Shown here piece after piece: positions 45,397 to 56,801 of a stretch of DNA of 64,000 bases. Origin of the DNA: Paracoccus sulfuroxidans (lineage in GTDB: Bacteria; Pseudomonadota; Alphaproteobacteria; Rhodobacterales; Rhodobacteraceae); NCBI RefSeq assembly GCF_007830335.1, contig NZ_VLKU01000008.1, positions 62,001 through 126,000 on the forward strand, written 5' to 3'. Within the stretch, counting starts at the first letter, position 1. Every line of letters starts with the position of its first letter. The position numbers and the translations under genes were made by a program. The notes under the pieces were generated by a model, which saw nothing but the letters and a program-made list of their open reading frames with translations, was not told the DNA's origin and ran no database searches.

Positions 45397-45609
45397 ATGT
45401 CCAAGAAACTCGTCCTCATTCTCGGCCTCGGCCTTACCGGTCTTGCCGGCTGTACCCAGGGCATCAACCCGACTGACACGGACCGCGCCATCATCGGCGC
45501 AGGCGTCGGTGCGACTGCTGCCCATCTGGGCGGACACAACGTGCTCAAAGGCGCGGCCCTCGGCGGCGCAGCCGGTGCGCTGTGCGACGACGTCCGTCTC
45601 TGCCAGTAA
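45397..45609 (+). CDS. Glycine-zipper lipoprotein, copy 2 (70 aa)
   Basis: Signal peptide and lipobox LAGC (MSKKLVLILGLGLTGLAGC), then GIGAG-type glycine zipper and the ending GGAAGALCDDVRLCQ, closely similar to the previous gene's C terminus. It is probably a tandem duplicate that diverged in its N-terminal half. GGAGAAC lies before the ATG. Confidence 0.8.
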   Translation: MSKKLVLILGLGLTGLAGCTQGINPTDTDRAIIGAGVGATAAHLGGHNVLKGAALGGAAGALCDDVRLCQ

Positions 45610-45744
45610 CGATTTTCGTATTGCACCGACCGCGCGTCTGAACGCGCTGTCACCGAACGAATTCCGCCGCCCCGGCCTTGTGCCCGGGCGGCTTTCCTAT
45701 GTCCGCCCCCTGCCCCTGAGGCCCCTGTCGCTGAGGAATGCATA

Positions 45745-47793
<2,049 letters not shown>

Positions 47794-47799
47794 GGCGCC

Positions 47800-48369
47800 A
47801 TGGGCTTTCATGTCTCGCTTTTCCTGCTGAAAGACGGCGATGCGCAGGCCTTCCTGCGCGCCGCTGGCCTGCGCGATGGCGGATATGAGGACCCTGAGAA
47901 TGAAGCGCCATTTTCGATGGCGCGGTTCGGCGGGAATAGTCTGATCTGGATGAACTGGCATGACGACATGCCGTCCGAGAGGGAGTTTGCCCGTTTCTCG
48001 GAAGCGGTGCCGTTCATCAATCTGGATGTTGCCGAAAGTGCTGTGATGTCGGTCTGCCGGTTCTGGCAGGACGGCAAGCAGGTCTGGGTTCTGGCCCATG
48101 ACGGGGCGCAGGAAACGGGCTCGGATTTCGGCGGGCTGGACGTTGCGGGCGATCTTCCGCCCGAGGCACAGCCGATCATCGAGGCCTGCCTGCAGATCGA
48201 CCGGGCAGCGGATGCCCCCGAACTTCACGACGCCCCGATCCTGCTGTTCGAGGCACTTGGTGGCATCCGCCCCGATGCCGTGACGGATCTGAAGTTTCAG
48301 GCGCTGCTGCGTGATCTGCCTGTCGCCACCGCCCCCGCCCGCAAACCGTGGTGGAGGTTCTGGTCGTGA
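47800..48369 (+). CDS. Unknown protein between pccA and mcm (189 aa)
   Basis: A soluble 189-residue protein beginning MGFHVSLFLLKDGDAQAFLRAAG and ending with a tryptophan-rich KPWWRFWS. No recognised domain or signal peptide. It starts 6 nt after pccA, implying co-transcription, and its stop overlaps the next gene's GTG as GTGA. Function unknown. Confidence 0.6.
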   Translation: MGFHVSLFLLKDGDAQAFLRAAGLRDGGYEDPENEAPFSMARFGGNSLIWMNWHDDMPSEREFARFSEAVPFINLDVAESAVMSVCRFWQDGKQVWVLAHDGAQETGSDFGGLDVAGDLPPEAQPIIEACLQIDRAADAPELHDAPILLFEALGGIRPDAVTDLKFQALLRDLPVATAPARKPWWRFWS

Positions 48370-49031
48370 CTGCGCCGCTTGACCCTTACCTGAGCCCACC
48401 GGCGCAGCAGGCCTTGATTGCGGGCCTCTTCATCGCGGCGGGCTGGTGGGTCGTGGCGTCGCAGAACCACCGCCGCGATGCCAAGCTGCGGCAAGAGCGG
48501 GTGACCGATATCCAGCGCGCCCTGCTGGCCGAGATCCGCGCCCATGTCGTGGCGCTTGAGGATCAGCGCCTTGACGCGCGAGAGACGGATCGCGCGGTGC
48601 GCCGCATTCTGGATGAGGGCTTCATCCAGATGCTGCCCGACAATTCGAACGACCGGATTTTCTCGGCCATTCTGGAGGAGGTGCATATCCTGCCCGCCCT
48701 CGTGATTGATCCGGTGGTCACCTATTACCGTCAGGTCGCGGTGCTGCGTTCCTTCGAGGAAGAGCTGCCCGACCTTGCCGCACGCAACCGCGCGCGGGCG
48801 GCCGAGATGTTCATCGATTATCTGGAACTGGGCGAGGTCGCCCGCGACACCGGATATGAGGCCATGCGCATCCTGCTGGCCAGCCTGCATGGCGGCGATG
48901 CGACGATTCTGGAGCTTTATGAAAACGATGAGCGGGAGCGCGTGCAGCGGATCGGTGCAAGCCTTCCCGGCGAACTCGCGCAGATGCGCGAGCGTCTTAG
49001 TAAGCCACTTTCGGACCGGAGCGACCTTTGA
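48366..49031 (+). CDS. Unknown single-pass membrane-anchored protein (221 aa)
   Basis: I use GTG 48366, with GGAGG about ten bases before and GTGA overlap with the preceding gene. Residues about 12-32 (QQALIAGLFIAAGWWVVASQ) form one membrane anchor; the remainder is a helical cytosolic domain (RQERVTDIQRALLAEIRAHVV...). No family recognised. The C terminus overlaps the convergent small gene at 48997 by 35 nt. Confidence 0.6.
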   Translation: MTAPLDPYLSPPAQQALIAGLFIAAGWWVVASQNHRRDAKLRQERVTDIQRALLAEIRAHVVALEDQRLDARETDRAVRRILDEGFIQMLPDNSNDRIFSAILEEVHILPALVIDPVVTYYRQVAVLRSFEEELPDLAARNRARAAEMFIDYLELGEVARDTGYEAMRILLASLHGGDATILELYENDERERVQRIGASLPGELAQMRERLSKPLSDRSDL

Positions 49032-49179
49032 TGGGCTTCAATCCGATCAGGCTGGTCATTTCATTGGCGGTGCGGGCCTTCGCCAGCTTCGCGACGAAGC
49101 TGTCACCGGTCGCCGCCGCTTCGGGGCGCTTTTCCGCGACCTGCGGGTCGGGCTTGCGCAGCGTGCTCGACTTCCTCAT
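48997..49179 (-). CDS. Small basic protein of unknown function (60 aa)
   Basis: ATG 49179 with GGAG upstream (AAAGGAGCCGTTC). The product, beginning MRKSSTLRKPDPQVAEKRPE, is positively charged and possibly nucleic-acid-binding. It is convergent with, and overlaps, the preceding plus-strand gene. The strong ribosome site supports it; family unknown. Confidence 0.5.
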   Translation of the reverse strand: MRKSSTLRKPDPQVAEKRPEAAATGDSFVAKLAKARTANEMTSLIGLKPIKGRSGPKVAY

Positions 49180-49287
49180 GAACGGCTCCTTTCCGGTCAC
49201 CGGGCCAATGGCCTCTGGCTATAAGGTAGTGATCCCGGGCCTGTCACGCAATGACTCGTTGCCCTTTGGCCCTTCGGCGCAGGCGCG

Positions 49288-49809
49288 TCAGGGCATCACC
49301 CCGGCGCGACCGATCTCTTGCATGCGCAGGGGGAATTTGTCGATGGCGCGGGTGATCTCGCGCACCGACCAGGGCGCGGGCTTGCGCTGCTTGACCTGGC
49401 CATCCTTGTCCAGCAGCACCAGCGAGAACCCCTCGGGGCGCAGCTGCCGCCGCCAGACGCTGCCCGCCTGCGGATCGGTGTCGGTGATGACCACGACGTC
49501 GCGGGCCAGCAGCGCGCGCGGATCGCGGTTGACCGCCGCCAGCTGCTCGACAAAGGCCGGATCGGCGGCGGTATCGGCAAAGATCACCAGCGGTCGCGCC
49601 TGCCACAGGAATTCGGACGGCTCGGCCTCATCGGCGGCCAGAATATGCAGGGTCTCCGTCTCGACCGGCGCGCCGGGTTCTGCCGCGCGCTCATTTGCCG
49701 CAGGAACGGTCGGGCGCACATATGGCACCGCCCCATCCTCGCGCGGGGTCGAGCCCATCGCCGCCAGGAATGGCACCGTCAGAAACAAAATCAATGGTTT
49801 GAACTTCAT
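49288..49809 (-). CDS. Exported DUF4174-type protein (173 aa)
   Basis: Signal peptide MKFKPLILFLTVPFLAAMG, then a thioredoxin-like alpha/beta region: RPLVIFADTAADPAFVEQLAAV (about 70-91), ARDVVVITDTDP, and PEGFSLVLLDKDGQVKQRKPAPWSVREITRAID, the arrangement of DUF4174. It has no CxxC, so it is not a redox thioredoxin. The start at 49809 has GAGGGG upstream. It is divergent from mcm. Confidence 0.75.
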   Translation of the reverse strand: MKFKPLILFLTVPFLAAMGSTPREDGAVPYVRPTVPAANERAAEPGAPVETETLHILAADEAEPSEFLWQARPLVIFADTAADPAFVEQLAAVNRDPRALLARDVVVITDTDPQAGSVWRRQLRPEGFSLVLLDKDGQVKQRKPAPWSVREITRAIDKFPLRMQEIGRAGVMP

Positions 49810-49866
49810 TATCCCCTCGCTTTCCTCTTCATATAGGAGCGATGGGGCCATGGGAAAGGATTCAAG

Positions 49867-52011
49867 ATGACAGACAGCCCCAAACCCGCGATGGAGGCAT
49901 GGCGCAAGCTGGCTGCCAAAGAGCTGAAAGGCGCAGATCCCGACAGCCTGACCTGGCACACGCTTGAGGAAATCGACGTCAAGCCGCTCTACACGGCCGA
50001 GGACACGGTTGGCCTGCCGCATATGGGCAGCCTGCCCGGCATCGCCCCCTTCACCCGTGGCCCGCGCGCGACGATGTATGCGGGCCGTCCGTGGACCATC
50101 CGGCAATATGCGGGCTTCTCGACCGCCGAGGAATCGAACGCCTTCTATCGCCGCAACCTCGCTGCCGGTCAGCAGGGCGTCTCGGTCGCCTTCGACCTGG
50201 CGACGCACCGCGGCTATGACAGCGACCATCCGCGCGTCGAAGGTGACGTCGGCAAGGCGGGCGTCGCCATCGATTCTGTCGAGGATATGAAGATCCTGTT
50301 CGACGGCATTCCGCTGGACAAGGTCTCGGTCTCGATGACGATGAACGGCGCGGTCATTCCGATCCTCGCGAGCTTCATCGTCGCCGGTGAGGAACAGGGC
50401 GTCTCGCGCGCCGAACTGTCGGGCACGATCCAGAACGACATCCTCAAGGAGTTCATGGTCCGCAACACCTACATCTATCCGCCCGAACCCTCGATGCGGA
50501 TCATTGCGGATATCATCGAATACACCTCGAAAGAGATGCCGCGTTTCAACTCGATCTCGATTTCCGGCTATCACATGCAGGAAGCGGGCGCGAACCTGGT
50601 GCAGGAACTCGCCTTCACCATCGCGGACGGGCGCGAATATGTCCGCGCCGCGCTGAAGACCGGGATGAGCGTCGACGATTTCGCCGGGCGTCTTTCGTTC
50701 TTCTTCGCCATCGGCATGAACTTCTTCATGGAGGCCGCGAAGCTCCGCGCCGCCCGCTTCCTGTGGCACAAGGTCATGCAGGAATTCGAGCCGAAGAAGG
50801 AATCGAGCCTGATGCTGCGCACGCATTGCCAGACCTCGGGCGTGTCGCTGCAGGAACAGGACCCCTATAACAACGTCATCCGCACCGCCTATGAAGCGCT
50901 GGCGGCGGCACTTGGCGGCACGCAATCGCTGCACACCAACGCGCTGGATGAGGCCATCGCGCTGCCCACCGATTTCTCGGCCCGGATCGCGCGCAACACC
51001 CAGCTGATCCTGCAGGAAGAAACCGGCATCACCAATGTCATCGACCCGCTGGCAGGCTCGTATTACGTCGAGAAGCTGACCGCCGACATGATCGATGCCG
51101 CGTGGAAGCTGATCGAGGAAGTCGAGGAAATGGGCGGCATGACCAAGGCCGTCGCCTCGGGCATGCCGAAGCTGCGCATCGAGGAATCAGCCGCGCGGCG
51201 TCAGGCGATGATCGACCGTGGCGATGAGGTCATCGTCGGCGTCAACAAATACCGCCTGAAACAAGAGGATGAGCTCGACATCCTCGACATCGACAATATG
51301 GCGGTGCGCGACAGCCAGATCGCGCGCCTGAACAAGATCCGCGCCAGCCGTGACGAGGCCGCCTGTCAGGCCGCCCTGGACGAGCTGTCCCGTCGCGCCC
51401 GTGAGGGCGGAAACCTGCTGGCCGCAGCGGTCGAGGCCGCCCGCGCCCGCGCATCGGTAGGAGAAATCAGCATGGCGATGGAAAAGGAATTCGGCCGTCA
51501 CCGCGCCGAGGTCAAGACGCTGGCCGGGGTCTATGGCGCCGCCTATGAAGGCGACGACGACTTCGCCGCCATTCAGGCCGATGTCGAGAAATTCGCCGAG
51601 GAAGAGGGCCGCCGCCCGCGCATGCTGGTGGTCAAGATGGGTCAGGACGGTCATGACCGGGGTGCCAAGGTGATCGCCACGGCCTTCGCCGATATCGGCT
51701 TTGACGTCGACGTGGGGCCGCTCTTCCAGACGCCCGAGGAAGCCGCGCAGGACGCCATCGACAACGACGTCCATGTCATCGGCATCTCGTCGCAGGCGGC
51801 GGGTCACAAGACGCTGGCCCCGAAGCTGATCCAGGCTCTGAAGGACAATGGCGCGGGAGAGATTCTGGTGATCTGCGGCGGCGTCATTCCGCAGCAGGAT
51901 TACGACTATCTGAAGAAGGCCGGGGTGAAGGCGATCTTCGGGCCGGGGACGCATATCCCCTCGGCTGCGAAGGACATCCTGAACCTGATCCGCGCCGCCC
52001 GCGCGGCCTGA
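49867..52011 (+). CDS. mcm: Methylmalonyl-CoA mutase (single-chain)
   Basis: An adenosylcobalamin enzyme converting methylmalonyl-CoA to succinyl-CoA, completing the propionate pathway with PccA/PccB. The 714 residues contain the TIM barrel ([41 protein letters not shown]) and a C-terminal B12 domain with the base-off motif [11 protein letters not shown] and a GxG-type loop ([13 protein letters not shown]). Length matches single-chain enzymes. A hairpin follows the stop. Confidence 0.97.
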   Translation: MTDSPKPAMEAWRKLAAKELKGADPDSLTWHTLEEIDVKPLYTAEDTVGLPHMGSLPGIAPFTRGPRATMYAGRPWTIRQYAGFSTAEESNAFYRRNLAAGQQGVSVAFDLATHRGYDSDHPRVEGDVGKAGVAIDSVEDMKILFDGIPLDKVSVSMTMNGAVIPILASFIVAGEEQGVSRAELSGTIQNDILKEFMVRNTYIYPPEPSMRIIADIIEYTSKEMPRFNSISISGYHMQEAGANLVQELAFTIADGREYVRAALKTGMSVDDFAGRLSFFFAIGMNFFMEAAKLRAARFLWHKVMQEFEPKKESSLMLRTHCQTSGVSLQEQDPYNNVIRTAYEALAAALGGTQSLHTNALDEAIALPTDFSARIARNTQLILQEETGITNVIDPLAGSYYVEKLTADMIDAAWKLIEEVEEMGGMTKAVASGMPKLRIEESAARRQAMIDRGDEVIVGVNKYRLKQEDELDILDIDNMAVRDSQIARLNKIRASRDEAACQAALDELSRRAREGGNLLAAAVEAARARASVGEISMAMEKEFGRHRAEVKTLAGVYGAAYEGDDDFAAIQADVEKFAEEEGRRPRMLVVKMGQDGHDRGAKVIATAFADIGFDVDVGPLFQTPEEAAQDAIDNDVHVIGISSQAAGHKTLAPKLIQALKDNGAGEILVICGGVIPQQDYDYLKKAGVKAIFGPGTHIPSAAKDILNLIRAARAA

Positions 52012-52020
52012 TGCACCATC

Positions 52021-52049
52021 GCCGCCTGCCGCGATCTGCGGCGGGCGGC
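52021..52049 (+). terminator. Hairpin after mcm
   Basis: A 12-bp stem, GCCGCCTGCCGC with GCGGCGGGCGGC (one G:U pair) and a 5-nt loop, begins 9 nt after the stop. It has no T run, so it may be a Rho-dependent or mRNA-stabilising structure. Confidence 0.55.
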
Positions 52050-52110
52050 ACAGCGGTTGCCTTCGTCGCAAAATCGTGGAATTTCTGGTGCAAAGCAGCC
52101 AGAGGTCCAG

Positions 52111-52596
52111 ATGATCCGACCCGCTAACCCGTCTGATATCGACGCCATTCTTGCCTTCTGGAACCCGTATATCCGCGACACGGTCGTGACCTTCTCGAGC
52201 GAGGAAAAGACGCCCGAGGATCTGGCCCGGATGATCGCCCGGCGGCGCGCCGAGGGTCGCGAATTCCTGATCGCCGAAGAGGACGGTCAAGTGCTGGGCT
52301 TTGTCACCTATGACCAGTTCCGCGGCGGCAATGGCTATGCGCATGCGATGGAGCACACGATCATCCTGTCCCCGCAGGCGCAGGGCCGTGGGGCCGGGCG
52401 CATGCTGATGACCGCGATCGAGGAACACGCGCGCTCACACGGGGTGCATATCATGGTGGGCGGCATCTCGGCCGAGAATCGCGCAGGCCTCAGCTTCCAC
52501 AAGGCCGTGGGCTATACCGATGCGGGCACCGTCCGGCAGGCGGGCTACAAGTTCGGCCGCTGGATCGACCTCTGCCTGGTGCAGAAGATCCTTTGA
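52111..52596 (+). CDS. GNAT N-acetyltransferase, phosphinothricin/amino-acid acetyltransferase type
   Basis: 161 residues beginning MIRPANPSDIDAILAFWNPY, the start typical of the PAT/MnaT subgroup (acetylating amino-acid analogues such as methionine sulfone or phosphinothricin). The acetyl-CoA loop is LSPQAQGRGAGRMLMTAIEEHA; the ending GTVRQAGYKFGRWIDLCLVQKIL is diagnostic of the subgroup. The ATG at 52111 has AGAGG upstream. It is alone downstream of mcm. Confidence 0.9.
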   Translation: MIRPANPSDIDAILAFWNPYIRDTVVTFSSEEKTPEDLARMIARRRAEGREFLIAEEDGQVLGFVTYDQFRGGNGYAHAMEHTIILSPQAQGRGAGRMLMTAIEEHARSHGVHIMVGGISAENRAGLSFHKAVGYTDAGTVRQAGYKFGRWIDLCLVQKIL

Positions 52597-52643
52597 TCGC
52601 ATAAGATCGGACGTTCTGGGATTGTCGGACCGGCGAATCCCCA

Positions 52644-53486
52644 ATGCAGGATGAAACCGGAATGAATGACGGACGCAACGGCACGGTCAAGCAGATCATC
52701 TGCATCAAATGGGGTGACAAGTTCGGCCCCGAATTCGTGAACCGCCTGCATGCGATGATCGGGCGCAACATCACGCCGCCGTTCAAGCTTTACTGTTTCA
52801 CCGATGACGGCACCGGGCTGCATCCCGATGTGGCCGTCCGCCCCCTGCCCGAGTTTGCCTATACCGCCCCCGTCAACACCAAGGGCAAATGGCCGAAGTC
52901 GCGGCTTTGGGGCGATCTGGGCGATGTGACGGGCGTGGTGCTGTTTCTGGACCTTGACGTCATCATCACCGGAAATCTTGACGAATTTTTCAGCTATGGC
53001 GACCCCGACGACACCATTCTGGGGCTGAACCTGAACACCCCGCTAGAGAAGATGGGCCAGACCTCGGTCTATCGGATGCGGGTGGGCAAGCTGAAGCCGC
53101 TGCAGGACATCTTTCGCGCCGATCCGCAGGGCGCGGCCGACAAGTACAAATACGAGCAGCGCTTCGTCACCCGCAACGCGCCCGGTGGCGTCAAATTCTG
53201 GCCGCGCCGCTGGCTGGCGCATTTTCGCCTGCAATGCGTGCCGATCTTTCCGCTGAACTATTTCACCGAGGCGCGCATCCCCAAGGGCACGCGCATCGTG
53301 ATCTTTCCGGGCAGCCTCAACCCGCCCGACGCCATCGCCGGACGCTGGGATGAGGTCGACGTCCACCGTGCGCCCATGGACCACATCCGCGCCGCGTTTG
53401 ACGGCCGCCGCCGCGAAAGCGCGATCAAGCACCTACGCCACTATCTGCGCCCCGTTTCATGGGTGGAAAAACTATGGCGCGAGTGA
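52644..53486 (+). CDS. Glycosyltransferase with DxD motif (family-8-like)
   Basis: A 280-residue cytosolic nucleotide-sugar transferase-like protein: IICIKWGDKFGPEFVNRLHAMI near the N terminus, the manganese-binding LFLDLDVIITGNLDEFF (about 105-121), and a later LAHFRLQCVPIFPLNYF segment. The fold class is GT-A; donor and acceptor are unknown. The start may be 52644 or the ATG six codons later. It overlaps the next gene by 13 nt. Confidence 0.75.
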   Translation: MQDETGMNDGRNGTVKQIICIKWGDKFGPEFVNRLHAMIGRNITPPFKLYCFTDDGTGLHPDVAVRPLPEFAYTAPVNTKGKWPKSRLWGDLGDVTGVVLFLDLDVIITGNLDEFFSYGDPDDTILGLNLNTPLEKMGQTSVYRMRVGKLKPLQDIFRADPQGAADKYKYEQRFVTRNAPGGVKFWPRRWLAHFRLQCVPIFPLNYFTEARIPKGTRIVIFPGSLNPPDAIAGRWDEVDVHRAPMDHIRAAFDGRRRESAIKHLRHYLRPVSWVEKLWRE

Positions 53487-54004
53487 CCCCCCCGCCCGAG
53501 GCGCATTACACCCTGCCCCATGACCATGCCGCGGCCCTCGGTCAGGCCGTCGCCAATTTCGGCTGGCTGGAAGAGGTCATCAAGCGCACGATCTATTCGC
53601 TGGACCGCAAGCGTCTGGCCGAGGATCTGACCGATGCGGAACTGGCCACCTGGATGGACCGCATGGGGACGCTGGCCGACGACTCGATGGGCACGCTGAT
53701 CGAGCAACTCGATGCCGCCATGCGCCGCTTTCCCGGCATCCGTGATCGCAACCGCCTGACCGACCGCCTGAACGAGATCAAGTTCCTGCGCAATCTGCTC
53801 TGCCACGCCTCATGGCGACCGACCGAGGACAAAACCCGCTGGCATCCCAGCTTTGTCAGCACGCGCGGCACCGTCTATCGCGAGGATTTCAGCGCCGCCG
53901 AACTGCTGGAGATCGCGCAGCGGGCCAAGGATGTGGGCGTGCGCGTGCTGGAGGTGATGCGGGCGACCGGCATTCACGGCGAATGGGCGGGCGACGACGC
54001 CTGA
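53474..54004 (+). CDS. Helical protein of unknown function with HEPN-like RxxxxH motif (176 aa)
   Basis: ATG 53474 with GGTGGAA upstream. The middle (NFGWLEEVIKRTIYSLDR, then a helix and LNEIKFLRNLLCHASWRP at about 93-112) resembles helix pairs in HEPN-type or abortive-infection-like proteins, with R-N-L-L-C-H fitting the Rx4H active motif. No other support. It overlaps the glycosyltransferase gene and precedes hom by 90 nt. It could also be a simple structural helical domain. Confidence 0.5.
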   Translation: MARVTPPPEAHYTLPHDHAAALGQAVANFGWLEEVIKRTIYSLDRKRLAEDLTDAELATWMDRMGTLADDSMGTLIEQLDAAMRRFPGIRDRNRLTDRLNEIKFLRNLLCHASWRPTEDKTRWHPSFVSTRGTVYREDFSAAELLEIAQRAKDVGVRVLEVMRATGIHGEWAGDDA

Positions 54005-54094
54005 GGCGCTCAATCGACGGTGCCATAAAGCGCCGCGTTGCAACACTCCTCGCCTTGGGCTAACACCCGCAAGGTATTCAGCAACGAGAATTAC

Positions 54095-55402
54095 ATGTCC
54101 GCGCCACTCTCCGGGCAAGCCGCCCCTCTGCGCCTTGGCATCGCCGGTCTCGGGACCGTCGGCATCGGCACCGTCAAGATCATCCAGAAACATGCGGCCA
54201 TGCTGGCCGCCCGCGCGGGACGTCCTGTCACCATCTCGGCTGTCAGCGCGCGCGACAAACGCAAGAACCGCGATGCGGACCTGTCGACCTATGCCTGGGA
54301 AGACGAGGCCGTGGCGCTGGCGCAGCGTGACGATATCGACGTTTTCGTCGAATTGATCGGCGGCGATGAAGGCATCGCCCGCGACGCGGTCACCGCCGCG
54401 CTGAAAGCCGGCAAGGACGTCGTGACGGCCAACAAGGCGCTGCTGGCCATCCATGGTCAGGAACTGGCCGAGCTGGCCGAAGCCCAAGGCCGCGTGATCC
54501 GCTTCGAGGCTGCCGTCGCCGGTGGCATCCCGGTCATCAAGGCGATGACGGAATCGCTGGCGGGCAACCAGATCCGCCGCGTCATGGGCGTGATGAACGG
54601 CACCTGCAACTACATCCTGACCCGGATGGAGAACGCGGGCCTGCCCTATGAGACCGTGTTTGAAGAGGCCCGGCAGCTGGGCTATCTCGAAGCCGATCCG
54701 ACGCTGGACGTGGGCGGCATCGACGCCAGCCACAAGCTGGCGATACTGGCGGCCATCGCCTTTGGCACCCGCCCCGCCTTCAGCGACGTCGAGATCGAGG
54801 GGATCGAGCGCGTCTCGATCGACGACATCCGCCGCGCCGCCGACATGGGCTATCGCATCAAGCTGCTGGGTGTCGCGCAGATGACCGGGCGTGGGCTCGA
54901 GCAGCGCATGTCGCCCTGCCTCGTGCCCGCCGACAGCCCGCTGGGCCAGCTTCAGGGCGGCACCAATATGGTGGTGATCGAGGGCGACAGCGTGGGCCAG
55001 ATCGTCCTGCGCGGCGCAGGTGCGGGCGAAGGTCCGACCGCCAGCGCCGTCATGTCCGACGTGATCGAGATCGCGCGCGGCGTCCGCATGCCCTCATTCG
55101 GGCAGCCCGCAACGGAGCTGATCCAGCCGCAGGCCGCGCGCACTGCCGTCCCCGCCGCCTATTACCTGCGCCTGACGCTGGCCGACAAGCCGGGCGCGCT
55201 GGCGAAGGTCGCGAGCGTGCTGGGCGATGCGGGCATCTCGATCGACCGGATGCGCCAATACGGCCATTCCTCGGGCGAGGCTCCGGTGCTGATCGTGACC
55301 CATAAGACGACGCCCGATGCCATCGACCACGCCATTTCGGTGCTGCCGAAAACCGGCGTCATCACCGGCGAGCCAGTCGAGTTGCGCATCGAAGAAGTCT
55401 GA
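54095..55402 (+). CDS. hom: Homoserine dehydrogenase
   Basis: Reduces aspartate semialdehyde to homoserine for threonine and methionine. The 435 residues include the NAD(P) loop LGIAGLGTVGIGTV (residues 12-25), the catalytic-domain block EAAVAGGIPVIKAM...RVMGVMNGTCNYIL, and a C-terminal ACT domain (about 355-430) for threonine feedback. ATG 54095 has GAGAA before it. A bidirectional hairpin follows. Confidence 0.97.
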   Translation: MSAPLSGQAAPLRLGIAGLGTVGIGTVKIIQKHAAMLAARAGRPVTISAVSARDKRKNRDADLSTYAWEDEAVALAQRDDIDVFVELIGGDEGIARDAVTAALKAGKDVVTANKALLAIHGQELAELAEAQGRVIRFEAAVAGGIPVIKAMTESLAGNQIRRVMGVMNGTCNYILTRMENAGLPYETVFEEARQLGYLEADPTLDVGGIDASHKLAILAAIAFGTRPAFSDVEIEGIERVSIDDIRRAADMGYRIKLLGVAQMTGRGLEQRMSPCLVPADSPLGQLQGGTNMVVIEGDSVGQIVLRGAGAGEGPTASAVMSDVIEIARGVRMPSFGQPATELIQPQAARTAVPAAYYLRLTLADKPGALAKVASVLGDAGISIDRMRQYGHSSGEAPVLIVTHKTTPDAIDHAISVLPKTGVITGEPVELRIEEV

Positions 55403-55408
55403 TCCTGT

Positions 55409-55439
55409 CTGCGGCATCCCCCTCAGGCGGGTGCCGCAG
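55409..55439. terminator. Bidirectional hairpin between hom and the GntR gene
   Basis: CTGCGGCA and TGCCGCAG form an 8-bp perfect stem with inner CCC/GGG pairs, exactly between the convergent stops (55402 and 55442). Confidence 0.7.
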
Positions 55440-55441
55440 CC

Positions 55442-56086
55442 TTAGCCCGTCGCCAGATGGCGCAGCCCATGCGTGACATCGGCACGGATCGCCAGACGCA
55501 GCCCCGGCTCATCCCCCGCCCGCAGTGAGGCCAGGATCATCCGATGATGCCGTGGCGGCTCATTGCGCCGCACCCGCCCGTAAAGCGCCCGCATCGTCGG
55601 CCCCAGCTGCAGCCAGACCGTTTCCACGATGGCCAGCATCGCAGGGGCCTGCGCGCGCAGATAAAGCGTGCGGTGAAATTCCAGATTGGTGCGGATATAG
55701 CCCAGGGCATCATGCCGCTCGGCCGCCTCGCCGATGGCGGCGTTGATCAGCGCCAGACGGTCGATCAGCGCCGGATGCGCCCGGGGCAGCGCGCGCGTGG
55801 CCAGTTCCGGCTCGATCAGCGCGCGCAGCGCCGCCAGCTCCTCGATCCGCTCGATGGTGGGCTCGGGCGTGGCAATGCGCCCCGATGAGGACAGCGTCAG
55901 CGCCCCCTCGGCCACCAGCCGCCGCACGGCCTCACGCACCGGCGTCATCGAGACGCGATGCTCGGCCGCAAGGCCCCGCAGGGTCAGCGCATGGCCGGGC
56001 GGCAGCTCGCCCAGCATGATGCGCCCACGCAGCGCGCGATAAAGGCGCTCATGCGCCGAGCTTTCCGAGGTACGGGCGTTGATCAT
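55442..56086 (-). CDS. GntR family transcriptional regulator (FadR/FCD subgroup)
   Basis: 214 residues with a winged helix at about 10-75 (ALTLRGLAAEHRVSMTPVREAVRRLVAEG) and an all-helical FCD ligand domain at about 85-205 (IEELAALRALIEPELATRA...NLEFHRTLY). FCD regulators sense small carboxylic acids or sugars; the ligand is unknown. ATG 56086 is chosen because upstream residues lack homology. A palindrome lies 10 nt upstream of it, suggesting autoregulation. Confidence 0.88.
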   Translation of the reverse strand: MINARTSESSAHERLYRALRGRIMLGELPPGHALTLRGLAAEHRVSMTPVREAVRRLVAEGALTLSSSGRIATPEPTIERIEELAALRALIEPELATRALPRAHPALIDRLALINAAIGEAAERHDALGYIRTNLEFHRTLYLRAQAPAMLAIVETVWLQLGPTMRALYGRVRRNEPPRHHRMILASLRAGDEPGLRLAIRADVTHGLRHLATG

Positions 56087-56095
56087 GTTTCGATA

Positions 56096-56105
56096 TGTGA
56101 TCACA
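56096..56105. promoter_or_regulatory. Palindrome TGTGATCACA upstream of the GntR gene
   Basis: A perfect 10-bp palindrome between the metallopeptidase gene end (56118) and the GntR start (56086), of the type bound by FCD-GntR dimers. Candidate autoregulatory operator. Confidence 0.45.
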
Positions 56106-56117
56106 AATACGGTGGCG

Positions 56118-56801
56118 TCAATCCGTCTCGTCGCGGAACTGCCAGCTGAGCAGGTCATGGCCGTTCACCCGCAGCCAGTCGCGATGCGTCTGATAGCCCG
56201 GCATCAGCCGCGCGGTCGCCGCCCAGAAGGCGGCCGAATGGTCCATGTGCCGCAGATGCGCGACCTCATGGGCCGCGACGTAATCCAGCACCTGTGGCGG
56301 CGCCATGGCCAGCCGCCACGAGAACATCAGCCGCCCGTCGGTCGTGCAACTGCCCCAGCGGGAGCGCGTGTCACGCAGCGCGATGCTGGTGAAGGGTCGC
56401 CCGATGGCCGTCGCATGCCGGGTCGAGGCCGCCAGCAGGCGCTGCTGCGCCAGATGCTTGAGCCAGGCGGCGACGGTGACATGCGCAGGACGGTTTTCCG
56501 GCACCAGAAGCTGGTCGCCTTCGGGCCGGACGACTCGGACCCCAGCAGGTGTGATCGCCAGCGCCCGCCCCTCGACCGGGATCAGCGCGCCGGGACGGAC
56601 CAGCCGCTGGCTGGGCATGCGGGCGCGGGTCTTTCTCAGCCATTCGGCGCGCGACTCGGCGAAGGCCTTGCCCTCGGCCTCGGGGACGCGCAGCGGCAGG
56701 GTCAGCACCACCTCTCCGTTCGCGCGTGCGACACGCAGGGTCATGCGCCGCGCCCGGGCCGAGCGGCGCACCGTCACCGGGATGTCTCCGTCTATCAGCA
56801 T
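56118..56801 (-). CDS. M48-like metallopeptidase of the YgjP/DUF45 family
   Basis: A 227-residue zinc-peptidase-like protein. The C-terminal domain has TRSRWGSCTTDGRLMFSWRLAMAPPQVLDYVAAHEVAHLRHMDHSAAFW-type blocks, with the zinc motif HEVAH and a third ligand in MDHS. No signal peptide or membrane span. The start at 56801 has AAGGGGCAG upstream. The GntR gene follows 31 nt later. Substrates are unknown. Confidence 0.88.
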   Translation of the reverse strand: MLIDGDIPVTVRRSARARRMTLRVARANGEVVLTLPLRVPEAEGKAFAESRAEWLRKTRARMPSQRLVRPGALIPVEGRALAITPAGVRVVRPEGDQLLVPENRPAHVTVAAWLKHLAQQRLLAASTRHATAIGRPFTSIALRDTRSRWGSCTTDGRLMFSWRLAMAPPQVLDYVAAHEVAHLRHMDHSAAFWAATARLMPGYQTHRDWLRVNGHDLLSWQFRDETD

